Shown here piece by piece: positions 34,653 through 43,512 of a stretch of DNA of 64,000 bases. Positions within the stretch are counted from its first letter, which is position 1. Every line of letters begins with the position of its first letter. The position numbers were made by a program, and so were the translations under genes. Source of the DNA: Scopulibacillus darangshiensis (GTDB lineage: Bacteria > Bacillota > Bacilli > Bacillales > Sporolactobacillaceae); assembly GCF_004341035.1 (NCBI RefSeq), contig NZ_SLXK01000003.1, forward strand, positions 124,001 through 188,000. Direction: 5' to 3'. The notes beneath the pieces were generated by a model. The model was not told the origin of the DNA. It saw nothing but the letters and a program-made list of their open reading frames with translations, and did not search any database.

Positions 34653-35390
34653 TTGCAATATAAACAAATAAAAAGTAAGAAAATTTATGAGGTCGTAGCA
34701 GATGAACTGGTACAAATGATCAAAAAAGGCACATTAAAACCTGGCGACAAGCTCGATTCGGTTCAACAGCTTGCTGAAAATTTTCAGGTCGGACGATCGG
34801 CTGTCCGCGAGGCATTAAGTGCTTTAAGAGCCATGGGACTTGTTGAGATGAAGCAAGGGGAAGGCACTTATATTAAGGAATATGACCCGGGTGCTCTATC
34901 CCAATCTATTTCCACAGCTGTCTTAATGAATCAAGGGGATGTTAAAGACCTGCTGGAAATACGGAAAATATTGGAGGTTGGCGCCGCTGGTTCCGCCTCT
35001 GCGAGTTGGCAAGAAAAGGATCTTGATATAATTGAAGAAGCACTTAGTGAAATGAAAATGGCCTCCGGCGATCAGGAATTAGGGGAAAAGGCTGATTTGA
35101 CATTTCATATGGGGATTGCGAATGCCTCACACAATAAACTATTGGTTCATCTCATGAACAGTGTATCAGAAACAATGGCTGAAACAATGAAAGAAACCCG
35201 CCGCATCTGGATATATTCTAAAGAAACAACATCCGAACGTCTATATCAAGAGCACAAAAGTATTTTCGAAGCAATTGAAAGGCGTGATGCAACGAAAGCA
35301 CAGCACCTGATGTTGGCTCATTTGGTTGAAGTAGAAAAGGTCCTGATGGCGTATTTCGGTGAAACAGATGAAAATGCTTCTTTAAATTAA
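34653..35390 (+). CDS. lutR: FadR-type GntR regulator LutR
   Basis: A 245-aa regulator. The winged helix (DSVQQLAENFQVGRSAVREA) is N-terminal and an all-helical FCD ligand domain follows (LEIRKILEVGAAGSA, TFHMGIANASHN with metal/lactate-binding histidine positions). The TTG at 34653 has GGGGTG at good spacing; a GTG at 34644 is possible. Placed between lutP and lutABC, it should repress both through the two palindromes and release them on lactate. Confidence 0.9.
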   Translation: MQYKQIKSKKIYEVVADELVQMIKKGTLKPGDKLDSVQQLAENFQVGRSAVREALSALRAMGLVEMKQGEGTYIKEYDPGALSQSISTAVLMNQGDVKDLLEIRKILEVGAAGSASASWQEKDLDIIEEALSEMKMASGDQELGEKADLTFHMGIANASHNKLLVHLMNSVSETMAETMKETRRIWIYSKETTSERLYQEHKSIFEAIERRDATKAQHLMLAHLVEVEKVLMAYFGETDENASLN

Positions 35391-35421
35391 GGAATGACTA
35401 CATTATAATAGTGGTAGCAAA

Positions 35422-35434
35422 GTCATCAGATGAC
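35422..35434 (+). promoter_or_regulatory. LutR operator, copy 2, before lutABC
   Basis: GTCATC-A-GATGAC repeats the core of the site at 32828. It lies 13 bases after a TATAAT (35404-35409), the probable -10 box for lutABC, and 48 bases before lutA. Confidence 0.75.
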
Positions 35435-35481
35435 CTGATGTATTAGTTCGGTGGGTTGGCCAGAAGAAGGGACTGAGCAAA

Positions 35482-36213
35482 ATGAAAGTATCGCTGTTCA
35501 TCACTTGTCTTGGGGAAATCTTTTATCCAAATGTGGGTAAGGACGTTGTTGAAATACTGGAACGTGAAGGCTGTGATATCGACTTTCCAGCCGGACAAAC
35601 GTGCTGCGGGCAGCCGGCATATAACAGTGGTTACAAAGAGGATGCCGCTAAAGCAGCCAAACAAATGATTCGAAGCTTCGAAGATTCCGAGTATGTGGTG
35701 ACACCATCAGGTTCGTGCGCTGCCATGGTTCGGGAATACCCTGGACTATTTGAAGAAAATACGGTGTGGCATAACCGTGCAGAAAAGGTTGCTGCCAAAA
35801 CGTTTGAACTGACACAATTCATTGTTAATGTTCTTAGGAAAGAAGATCTTGGCGCAAGTTACAATGCCAGGGCCACCTATCACACATCATGCCATATGAC
35901 CCGGCTTCTCGGTGAAAAAGAAGCGCCTTTCAAACTATTAAAACATGTCAAAGGTCTAGAACTTATTCCCCTGTCTAATAGTTATGATTGCTGCGGATTC
36001 GGCGGGACATTTGCTGTAAAAATGGGTCCGATCTCCGGGCAAATGGTTGATGAAAAAGTCAGGCATGTTGAGGAAACAGATGCAGATATTTTAATTGGCG
36101 CCGATAACGCGTGTTTAATGAACATAAAGGGTCGAATCGATCGCAGAGGGAAACCAATCGAAGTGATGCATATTGCACAAATTCTGAACCATCGCGAGGA
36201 AGGGGAGGCATAA
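35482..36213 (+). CDS. lutA: Lactate utilisation protein A (cysteine-rich Fe-S subunit)
   Basis: A 243-aa member of the CCG-domain family. The two cysteine motifs are visible as TCCGQPAYN (N-terminal half) and [10 protein letters not shown] (C-terminal half). With LutB and LutC it forms the quinone-linked, FAD-independent L-lactate oxidation complex that makes pyruvate. The start follows GAAGGGACTGAG. Head of the lutABC operon. Confidence 0.95.
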   Translation: MKVSLFITCLGEIFYPNVGKDVVEILEREGCDIDFPAGQTCCGQPAYNSGYKEDAAKAAKQMIRSFEDSEYVVTPSGSCAAMVREYPGLFEENTVWHNRAEKVAAKTFELTQFIVNVLRKEDLGASYNARATYHTSCHMTRLLGEKEAPFKLLKHVKGLELIPLSNSYDCCGFGGTFAVKMGPISGQMVDEKVRHVEETDADILIGADNACLMNIKGRIDRRGKPIEVMHIAQILNHREEGEA

Positions 36214-36215
36214 AC

Positions 36216-37658
36216 ATGGGGATGAAAATCGGAAATCACCCATTTTTTGATAGGGTGGATGAAGGGATTAATAACTCGTTTATGCGCCATGCCGTATCTT
36301 CCGCTCAGGACAGGCTGCGGGGTAAGAAGCTGAACGTCACTGTTAATGATCAAGATCTGGGTGATTGGGAAGAATGGCGGAGTGCAGGTGAAGAGATACG
36401 CCGTCATACATTAGAAAATCTCGATTTTTACTTAGGACAGTTAAGCGATGCGGTCGCAGAAAGAGGCGGGCACGTCTTTTTTGCCGAAACAGCAGAGGAA
36501 GCCAATAAATACATCCAAGAGGTCGTGGGAAGGAAGAAAGCGAAGAACGTTGTTAAAGCAAAATCCATGGTGACTGAAGAGATTGGGCTCAATGAGGCCT
36601 TGGAAGAGGCAGGATGCCATGTTCATGAGACTGACTTAGCTGAATACATTTTGCAAATTGACGATCATGATCGTCCTTCACATATTGTGGTGCCGTCACT
36701 TCACAAAAATAAAGAACAAATCCGTGATGCATTTAGGGATAAGCTTGGTTATGAAAAAACGGATAAACCCGAGGAACTGGCGGGTTTTGCCCGGGAACAA
36801 TTGCGTCAGGTATTTCTGGATGCCGAGGTTGGCATCACAGGTTGTAATTTTGCTGTCGCTGAATCCGGTTCCGTGGCGTTAGTGACAAATGAGGGCAACG
36901 CCAATATGGTGACAACATTTCCCGAAACCCAAATCAGCGTCATGGGCATGGAGCGGATCGTGCCGACATGGGAAGATCTTGATGTTCTAGTAAATTTATT
37001 ATGCCGAAGTTCAGTCGGCCAGAAGATGACCAGTTACATCACAGCATTAACACCAGGGGTTAAGGAAGACAGTGTGGATGGCCCTAAGGACTTCCATCTC
37101 GTTATTGTTGATGGAGGTCGTTCAAATGCGCTCGGAACAGAATTTCAATCCGCGCTGCATTGCATTCGCTGTGGCGCTTGCGTGAACGTTTGCCCTATTT
37201 ATAGGCATATCGGCGGTCATGCCTATGGCTCGATTTACCAGGGACCGATTGGCGCGGTGCTTTCACCAATTCTTGGAGGTTATGAGGAATACGGTGAATT
37301 GCCTTATGCCTCAAGTTTGTGTGCTGCCTGTACAGAGACTTGTCCTGTGAAAATTCCGCTGCATGAACATTTAATCAAGCACAGGCAAAATTATGTCGCT
37401 GGACAGGGAAGGTCAAAAGCGAGTGAACGGATCGCGATGAAAGCGTTTGGTATCGGAGCTGGGTCACCTTCACTTTTCCAAATGGCAGCTAAATCAGCCC
37501 CATTCGTGACAAAACCTTTTGTCAAAGACGATAAAATACCAAAAGGACTAGGCCCGCTTAAGCAATGGACCGAGACCCGCGACTTTCCAGCCCCAAGCAA
37601 AAGCAATTTCCGCAAATGGTTTGAAGGACACACAAAAAAGGGGGAGGCCAATGACTGA
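36216..37658 (+). CDS. lutB: Lactate utilisation protein B (ferredoxin-like Fe-S subunit)
   Basis: A 480-aa LUD-domain iron-sulfur protein. The two 4Fe-4S clusters are bound by [15 protein letters not shown] and [13 protein letters not shown]. The N-terminal LUD part has [15 protein letters not shown] and [15 protein letters not shown]. The ATG at 36216 follows AAGGGGAGG, two bases past the lutA stop; the longer frame starting inside lutA is rejected. Overlaps lutC by 8 bases. Confidence 0.95.
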   Translation: MGMKIGNHPFFDRVDEGINNSFMRHAVSSAQDRLRGKKLNVTVNDQDLGDWEEWRSAGEEIRRHTLENLDFYLGQLSDAVAERGGHVFFAETAEEANKYIQEVVGRKKAKNVVKAKSMVTEEIGLNEALEEAGCHVHETDLAEYILQIDDHDRPSHIVVPSLHKNKEQIRDAFRDKLGYEKTDKPEELAGFAREQLRQVFLDAEVGITGCNFAVAESGSVALVTNEGNANMVTTFPETQISVMGMERIVPTWEDLDVLVNLLCRSSVGQKMTSYITALTPGVKEDSVDGPKDFHLVIVDGGRSNALGTEFQSALHCIRCGACVNVCPIYRHIGGHAYGSIYQGPIGAVLSPILGGYEEYGELPYASSLCAACTETCPVKIPLHEHLIKHRQNYVAGQGRSKASERIAMKAFGIGAGSPSLFQMAAKSAPFVTKPFVKDDKIPKGLGPLKQWTETRDFPAPSKSNFRKWFEGHTKKGEAND

Positions 37659-38349
37659 GGGCACGATTCACCATCGAGACACTTTTTTAAATAACATTGC
37701 CGAGAAGCTGGGACGGGAGCGGAAGCTGTCAGTGGATCGGCCGCTAAGGCAGAACCAGCCCCAGTGGGCAGTCTACGAGGGATATACCCAAGATGATCTG
37801 CTGGCCGTTTTCAAAAAAGCGTGTGAAGCGATCCATACCGATGTCCGTGAGACGGATGCCGCATCACTCACCCAAGCGATAGAGGATGTGATAACAGAGA
37901 AAGACGGGTCAATTGTTATTCCAAAGGATCCTAGGTTTTCATCGTTTGGTTTGGAGGGGATGCTTGCGCGGCACAATGTCCATGTTTGGGATGTATCCTT
38001 GGGACAAGAAAATATCAAACGGGCCGAAAAAGCGATATATGGCATCACATTCAGTGAGAAGACTTTGGCTGAATCGGGAACTGTTGTTCAATATAATGAT
38101 AAGGATATGGCGAGGTCAATAAGTCTGCTGCCGGAGAACTATATCGCGATCATTCCCAAAAGCTCACTGGTGCCGCGAATGTCGCAACTGACCCGGGATA
38201 TCCATGAAAGGGTTAAGGCGGGGGAAAAGGTGCCGACATGCGTTAACCTCATTTCCGGTCCAAGCAACAGCGCGGATATCGAAATGAATTTAGTTGTGGG
38301 TGTCCATGGCCCGGTTAAGGCCGAATATATTGTGGTGACGGATCTTTAG
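37651..38349 (+). CDS. lutC: Lactate utilisation protein C
   Basis: A 232-aa LUD-domain protein with [13 protein letters not shown] at the N-terminus, [15 protein letters not shown] and the C-terminal [27 protein letters not shown] before the ATG at 37651 lies in the end of lutB. It completes the lactate oxidation complex. Confidence 0.95.
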   Translation: MTEGTIHHRDTFLNNIAEKLGRERKLSVDRPLRQNQPQWAVYEGYTQDDLLAVFKKACEAIHTDVRETDAASLTQAIEDVITEKDGSIVIPKDPRFSSFGLEGMLARHNVHVWDVSLGQENIKRAEKAIYGITFSEKTLAESGTVVQYNDKDMARSISLLPENYIAIIPKSSLVPRMSQLTRDIHERVKAGEKVPTCVNLISGPSNSADIEMNLVVGVHGPVKAEYIVVTDL

Positions 38350-38435
38350 GTCAGAATTTCCGCAAAAAAAGGTTTAACGGGATATATCATGTGGAATCCT
38401 TTAACTATACTAATGAAATATTGGAGGATTTTATT

Positions 38436-38567
38436 TTGCAAATGCACCCCAAGGAACATGTCGAGCAGCTTGAAGAACAAGCTAAGCGTGAACAAAAGGA
38501 AAACGATAAGGCCAAGCGTGTCGTACAGGATGTTAAGCGGAAGAACCTTAATGAACTGAAAAAATGA
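38436..38567 (+). CDS. Small basic helical protein (43 aa), not previously named here
   Basis: A short frame starting TTG at 38436 with a strong GGAGGA 7 bases before it. The product, MQMHPKEHVEQLEEQAKREQ and onward to KRKNLNELKK, is rich in Lys, Glu and Gln and should be one long helix. Its own terminator follows six bases after the stop. RBS, terminator and composition support expression. Function unknown. Confidence 0.6.
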   Translation: MQMHPKEHVEQLEEQAKREQKENDKAKRVVQDVKRKNLNELKK

Positions 38568-38573
38568 TTTCTA

Positions 38574-38600
38574 AGCCTCTCAGGTAACCTGAGGGCTTTT
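38574..38600. terminator. Terminator between the small ORF and ecsC
   Basis: AGCC-CTCAGG (from 38574, one bulged base) pairs with CCTGAGGGCT, followed by five T residues. It serves the small gene and probably the convergent gene. Confidence 0.75.
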
Positions 38601-38601
38601 T

Positions 38602-39324
38602 CTATTCTAGATCCTTCAACAACCGCATCCGATAAGCATTCATTGCCGTTATCCCGAGATGGTCAAGAAACCTGTTATTTGCAATCGCACCGACGATTGC
38701 CCCAAAACCGGGGATAAGCTGCAATAGCTTGGCAAGGTCAATGTAATCCCGGTATTCTTGCTGAAAGGCTTGCCAGTCAAGGTTCTTTAAAGATGGAAAT
38801 GTTTTGACGGTTTCCTCCCAGTTTTTCAGTTTTAATAAGGTGTCAATTCTTTTTTGCTCGCTGGAAAACGCCACTTGGAATACGTGCAAAATATACAAAC
38901 GCTCGCGGTAATCTTTAACATCAAAACCATAGATGCTTGCCGTGTCGAATAAAAATTTGATTTTGATCGACAGCAGCATTGGGAAATCAGCCAATCCCCA
39001 TAGAAGTCCGCCGAAACCCGTCCCCGCCCCCTCGATGGCCGCAAGGCGTTTATACGTTTTTATTTTCTCTTTGACAAGGCTTTCGCGCGCCTCAAACGTC
39101 ATATCCTCGGCAGGTTGTCTTTTTGTAGTTAAATCAGAGCCGAATAGCACGGTATGCACCATGCCTTTGATGCTTTCAGTTAAAACATCGTGAACCTTTT
39201 GTGGAATTTTATTGTTGATTTTCTGTTGAATAGATTTAGCTGTTCGTCCAAACATCGATGAACGCTTCATCATCTCGTGTTGCCAATCCATGCATTCTTT
39301 CTGTGCCCAGAGTTCATAATTCAT
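38602..39324 (-). CDS. ecsC: EcsC family protein
   Basis: A 240-aa EcsC-domain protein. It shows AAIEGAGTGFGGLLWGLADFP, a glycine-rich hydrophobic hairpin typical of the family, and a C-terminal LIPGFGAIVGAIANNRFLDHLG. AAAGGAG lies before the ATG. In B. subtilis ecsC follows the EcsAB transporter genes; here it stands alone. Role unknown. Confidence 0.88.
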   Translation of the reverse strand: MNYELWAQKECMDWQHEMMKRSSMFGRTAKSIQQKINNKIPQKVHDVLTESIKGMVHTVLFGSDLTTKRQPAEDMTFEARESLVKEKIKTYKRLAAIEGAGTGFGGLLWGLADFPMLLSIKIKFLFDTASIYGFDVKDYRERLYILHVFQVAFSSEQKRIDTLLKLKNWEETVKTFPSLKNLDWQAFQQEYRDYIDLAKLLQLIPGFGAIVGAIANNRFLDHLGITAMNAYRMRLLKDLE

Positions 39325-39517
39325 CGGTTTGCTCCTTTAAAATAATCTGCCTTTATGCTACGATTTCGCTAGCCGTAAAGTTTCACGGGATAAGAGGCTG
39401 GGAATAGATAGTATGGGATTAATGAGAAACGCGAAAGGTACCTAAATTCATCTTGGGATACGAATAGATGATAGGACTAATAATATGTCCTTTTACATTG
39501 CACCAGGAGTTGATGAC

Positions 39518-39955
39518 GTGGTTTGGCTGTTGCTTTATACCTTATACCCCTTACTTTGTGCCTACTTGCTTTGGTTTGCACCTGATTTGATCGATGTGAT
39601 TTTAATTGTTATTTTCAAACAGCCGCCTGAGCCTTGGCTTAATGCACTGTTTTACATAGCCGTCTTTGTAGTCTGTATGTTTTTTATCAGAGGGATCAGG
39701 AAGGATTTTAGCTTTTCAAAAGACTGGCCGATTTATTTGAAGATTGTTTGTCTGACACCGGTCATTATTAATGCGCTTATTGCGATTGGCATGCTGATAT
39801 CAGCTTTATGGGTCCTATTTATTAATTATGTGTGGCCATGGCTTAAAATAGCACTAATCTTCTTCGCGAAATTTATTTTGCCGGTCTTATTGATTATTGC
39901 TATCGTGATCGCTGTCATTGCTTGGAGGCAAAAGCTGAATACGAACCACGAATGA
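39518..39955 (+). CDS. Polytopic membrane protein of unknown function
   Basis: A protein of about 145 aa with four to five hydrophobic helices, ending in a basic tail (WRQKLNTNHE). The GTG at 39518 has AGGAG 8 bases before it; an ATG at 39485 would add 11 residues but has no ribosome site. I do not recognise the family. Confidence 0.55.
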   Translation: MVWLLLYTLYPLLCAYLLWFAPDLIDVILIVIFKQPPEPWLNALFYIAVFVVCMFFIRGIRKDFSFSKDWPIYLKIVCLTPVIINALIAIGMLISALWVLFINYVWPWLKIALIFFAKFILPVLLIIAIVIAVIAWRQKLNTNHE

Positions 39956-40136
39956 TTATTGAAAATAAGACTTTGGTCGTAATTGTAAATCCATCTCCAG
40001 TGCGTATGCTAATCACAGTACAATAAGGTAAAATAAGTGGTGAAGAATGAATAATGAATAGATTATTTTTTAGTTTAAATAATAATCTTAAGTGGAATGG
40101 CAATACCAAATGGTTTTATAAAGGAGATTTTGCATT

Positions 40137-40334
40137 ATGGGAAAACTTCGCCGTTCACGGTCCGACCGTGTTATTGCCGGCGTTTGCGGGGGACTGGCAA
40201 AGATATTACATTTGGATTCGACGATCATTAGGGTTGTTACCGTGCTGTTATTAGTTTTCACAGGCTTTTTCCCTGTTGGACTGATATACATTCTGATGGT
40301 CTTTTTAATTCCAAAAGAAACGTATGCTGATTAG
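40137..40334 (+). CDS. PspC domain protein
   Basis: A 65-aa PspC-domain protein. LRRSRSDRVIAGVCGGLAK is the family N-terminus and FFPVGLIYILMVFLIPKE the C-terminal helix. Such proteins are small membrane stress proteins linked to phage-shock-type responses. AAAGGAG precedes the ATG. An imperfect AT-rich inverted repeat (AGATTATT ... AATAATCT) lies 50-75 bases upstream. Confidence 0.92.
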   Translation: MGKLRRSRSDRVIAGVCGGLAKILHLDSTIIRVVTVLLLVFTGFFPVGLIYILMVFLIPKETYAD

Positions 40335-40364
40335 AAGCAATCATCAAACATAATTACTTAAAGT

Positions 40365-40393
40365 TAAAGGAGCCTTTAAATAAGGCTCCTTTA
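40365..40393. terminator. Bidirectional terminator
   Basis: TAAAGGAGCCTT (40365-40376) pairs perfectly with AAGGCTCCTTTA (40382-40393). It separates pspC from the convergent MFS gene. Confidence 0.75.
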
Positions 40394-40418
40394 AACGTAA
40401 TCGGTTTGGTGGTTTTAG

Positions 40419-41612
40419 TTATTTGGACAACGTCACCGTTTTATCCTGGCTTTTTGACCAATAGGCCATGCCTAAAGCAGACAGAAGCAAAACGCCTGTA
40501 ACAAGGAAAACACTATGAATAGTGAAAAGGCCGCCAATAAACCCGCCAGCCATCGGCCCTAGCATGCTGCCTATTTGATTAGCTGTCTGGTTTAATCCGA
40601 AGGCACGTCCGCGGAACTCACTTGATGTGGATTGCACGACTAGCCCGTTAATCGCGGGGAATACCGCACAGAAAAACACGCCGTATACAAATCGGATGAT
40701 GGAGAAGCTCCAAATATCGTTAAAGAGGATTTGCGCAAGTGTACCAAACCCTCCGCCAAATAACCCAATGATCAACACAGTGCGAAAGCCGATTTTATCC
40801 GCTAATTTACCCCAAAAAGGGCCGAAAATCATACTTGCGATGCCGGGCAATGAAAAAATGATTCCTGTTAATAAAGAAGCATTATTAGCTGAACCGCCTA
40901 ATTTCACAATATAAAGGGGCAGGACAGGTTCAATTGTCATCACGGAACAAGTCGTCACGATCGTCAAAAACAAAACAGTTAAAAACCGGCGATTTGCGGC
41001 CGCAGCCTTCAGGTCATTAAAGACTGAAATTCGAACTTTGCTCGGGGTGAATTTTTCTTCCGTCACCCAGAATATCACCATGATTGTCGACATTAATACT
41101 ATAAAACCAGCACTGGCAAAGGCTAATCTGTTGCCAACGAGCGCCGAAATACCGCCTCCTAGAAGAGGGCCGATCACGCTGCCAGATGCTGTTGCTGTTG
41201 AAATCATCGCCAGGGCATAGCCCACTTTTTTATCCGGTGTGTTCGTGCCGATCAATGCAATTGTCCCTGGAATAAATCCGGTTAGAAGCCCCTGCATAAT
41301 CCGCAGGGTAAGCAGTTCATAAGGATTTGTCACAAAAGCTGTTAAAGTGTATATAAGAAAAAGAAAAAAGCCTGCCCGAATAATCATCGGTTTCCGACCG
41401 AATTTGTCCGAGAGCGCCCCCCAGATCGGTGAGGCAATGGCACCGGCCAAAAAGGCGGCACTAAATAGCAGTCCTGACCACATCGCTGTATGCTGATGGA
41501 CGCCCATTTGGAGAAGAAACAGCGGCAAAAAGGGTATGACCATTGTATAACTGGATGATGTAAAAAAGGCCCCAATCCAGAGTATTAATAAATTTCTCTT
41601 CCAAATTTCCAA
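40419..41612 (-). CDS. MFS transporter, DHA1 drug:proton antiporter type
   Basis: A 397-aa protein with 12 transmembrane segments. The MFS signature loop GALSDKFGRKP lies between helices 2 and 3, and STATASGSVIGPLLGGG resembles antiporter motif C in helix 5. Probably a multidrug exporter. The start is TTG at 41612 after GGAGTGAG. The 214-base gap upstream (41613-41826) shows no gene. Confidence 0.88.
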   Translation of the reverse strand: MEIWKRNLLILWIGAFFTSSSYTMVIPFLPLFLLQMGVHQHTAMWSGLLFSAAFLAGAIASPIWGALSDKFGRKPMIIRAGFFLFLIYTLTAFVTNPYELLTLRIMQGLLTGFIPGTIALIGTNTPDKKVGYALAMISTATASGSVIGPLLGGGISALVGNRLAFASAGFIVLMSTIMVIFWVTEEKFTPSKVRISVFNDLKAAAANRRFLTVLFLTIVTTCSVMTIEPVLPLYIVKLGGSANNASLLTGIIFSLPGIASMIFGPFWGKLADKIGFRTVLIIGLFGGGFGTLAQILFNDIWSFSIIRFVYGVFFCAVFPAINGLVVQSTSSEFRGRAFGLNQTANQIGSMLGPMAGGFIGGLFTIHSVFLVTGVLLLSALGMAYWSKSQDKTVTLSK

Positions 41613-41826
41613 GGTGACTCACTCCAGTTTCCTTTTTTCCCCCAAAAAAGTAATCAATGCTTTCTCTATGATTTTAACTTTATTACGAATATTTGAGATT
41701 GCAATCGTGATTTAAATGAGATATTTGGCGTAATTTGGAGAGAATCGAGGATGATGGCGTTTACATGCCCTGATATTGGAAAGCTAGGGCAAGTATTCTT
41801 GTCCCCAACTATCCATGTGATGTGTT

Positions 41827-42579
41827 TTATGCCAAACCCGGTGCGATCGCTTTAATAATGAATTGAAGAATAAAGAACAGGACGATGCCAAGAAAGAATA
41901 AGGAAGCAACTGGCCGATCATCACTAGCGTTGACGACAGGCAATAGATCCGTCCCCGCCACATAAAGAAAGATTCCGGCACTAAATGACAGCGCAAGCGT
42001 CGTAATATCTTCCTGGGGAAGAGAAAATTGATTGATCAAAAGTGCGGCAAAAGCTCCCACAATGGTGGACATACCCAGACCAAGCGTTGACCAGAGTGCC
42101 TTTTTCTTATCTTTGGATGAAGAAAAAACAATGGATGAAATGGTAAGGCCATCGGGAATTTTATGGAGCAAGACCGCGATCATAACGGTAATGCCTAATT
42201 TTATGCTGACTTCAAAGCTTGCAACAATGGAAAAGCCATCAAAAAAAGTGTGGATCATCATGCCGCCGAAGGCCCCAATAACGGTACTATTAGAATGATC
42301 GGTATGGTGAACTTCCTCCCCGAAATGAAAGTGCGTGGCCACAAATTGCTGGAAAAAGAAAATACAAAGGATGCCAAGTAAAATAAAAGCGGGACTCCAT
42401 GGATGAGAAGGAACCACTTCAGGGAGAAGATCCAACACAGTCAAGGCAATAAGCAGACCAGAACTGAGTGCCATTAATCCAAGCAAGCCTCTCCTAGACC
42501 AATCTTTTTTTATAAAAATAATCAATCCGCCCAAAATATTTGCAAAGGCGGCCAAAAGTGCAAAAAGTATTGCTTCCAT
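41827..42579 (-). CDS. ZIP family divalent metal transporter
   Basis: A 250-aa ZIP protein with about eight transmembrane helices. The metal-site helices read HTFFDGFSI (helix IV) and HKIPDGLTISS (helix V), and a histidine-rich loop (HFHFGEEVHHTDHS) lies between helices III and IV. Zinc is the likely substrate; iron or manganese are possible. A terminator-like hairpin lies about 100 bases upstream on the same strand. Confidence 0.92.
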   Translation of the reverse strand: MEAILFALLAAFANILGGLIIFIKKDWSRRGLLGLMALSSGLLIALTVLDLLPEVVPSHPWSPAFILLGILCIFFFQQFVATHFHFGEEVHHTDHSNSTVIGAFGGMMIHTFFDGFSIVASFEVSIKLGITVMIAVLLHKIPDGLTISSIVFSSSKDKKKALWSTLGLGMSTIVGAFAALLINQFSLPQEDITTLALSFSAGIFLYVAGTDLLPVVNASDDRPVASLFFLGIVLFFILQFIIKAIAPGLA

Positions 42580-42670
42580 TATAAACCTCCAAGAATTCTA
42601 AATCGTAATTATTTCTATTTATGAAATTTACCACTTCATTTGAAAAAATGCAACCCATAATACTTGGTTA

Positions 42671-42705
42671 AAAAAATAAAAAGAGCCCTCAAATATTGAG
42701 AGCTC
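42671..42705 (-). terminator. Terminator-like hairpin in the zip leader
   Basis: On the minus strand GAGCTCTCAA and TTGAGGGCTC pair (42683-42705, one mismatch) and are followed by a T-rich tail (42671-42682). No minus-strand gene ends here; the next minus-strand start is the ZIP gene about 90 bases downstream. It may be an attenuator or end an unseen RNA. Confidence 0.55.
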
Positions 42706-42842
42706 GTTGAAATTTATGTATAAAACCTCTTAATATTGTTAAATAGACATTTTGGAAATGAATCATGTAGTATATAGATTGTAAAGAATAAATTTAACAA
42801 AAAATGAATTTTTGTCTCTATTAGGGAAGGTAGGCTGGATAG

Positions 42843-43406
42843 ATGTCCGATAACTTAAAAAAAGATGAGGCTGCGCTTGAAGCCATCGAGGAAGCCAAGC
42901 AGGCGGTGATTAATGCAATCGCGGAAACGATGGATTTGTATGGTGTGACACCTTCGGCAGGCCGGCTGTATGGCACAATGTATATAGAAGGCGAGATGAC
43001 GCTTGATCAAATGAAGGACCGTCTCGGCATGAGCAAACCAAGCATGAGCACAGCGGTGAAGAAGCTGCAAGGTAATGCGATGGTTCAGAAAACGTGGCAA
43101 AAGGGTTCGCGAAGGGAACTGTTTAAAGCTGAAAAGAATTTCTTCAAGTCCTTTGTTGCCTTCTACTGTAAAAAGTGGGAGAGAGAAGTGGAAATGAACC
43201 TTGAAGCGATTGATGAAGCAGCTAATGGACTTGCAGGTGTGATTAATAATGATCAAATCAGCCGCGGGATCAGGGATTACGCTGAGAATCTACATGGGCA
43301 GATTGTTGAGTCAAAAAGGTATTACAATTGGTTAAACCGCTTGATTGATTTAATTGAAAGCGGGGAAATATTTGATTGCCTCCCAATTGAAGAAGATGAC
43401 AAATAA
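42843..43406 (+). CDS. gbsR: GbsR/MarR family transcriptional regulator
   Basis: A 187-aa GbsR-type regulator. TPSAGRLYGTMYIEGEMTLD and LGMSKPSMSTAVKKLQ form the winged helix-turn-helix, and WLNRLIDLIESGEIFD is a typical C-terminal end. The family represses glycine betaine synthesis and choline uptake genes in response to choline. No gbsAB or opu genes are adjacent here, so its target is unclear. Confidence 0.88.
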   Translation: MSDNLKKDEAALEAIEEAKQAVINAIAETMDLYGVTPSAGRLYGTMYIEGEMTLDQMKDRLGMSKPSMSTAVKKLQGNAMVQKTWQKGSRRELFKAEKNFFKSFVAFYCKKWEREVEMNLEAIDEAANGLAGVINNDQISRGIRDYAENLHGQIVESKRYYNWLNRLIDLIESGEIFDCLPIEEDDK

Positions 43407-43512
43407 GATGAAGGAATGAAAAATCCCTACTTTTGAAGGAATTGATAACTTTGTCTTAGTCATCTAACATAATTATATAAGGATGTTATTACCCAGTAGA
43501 AAGGGGAGGAAA

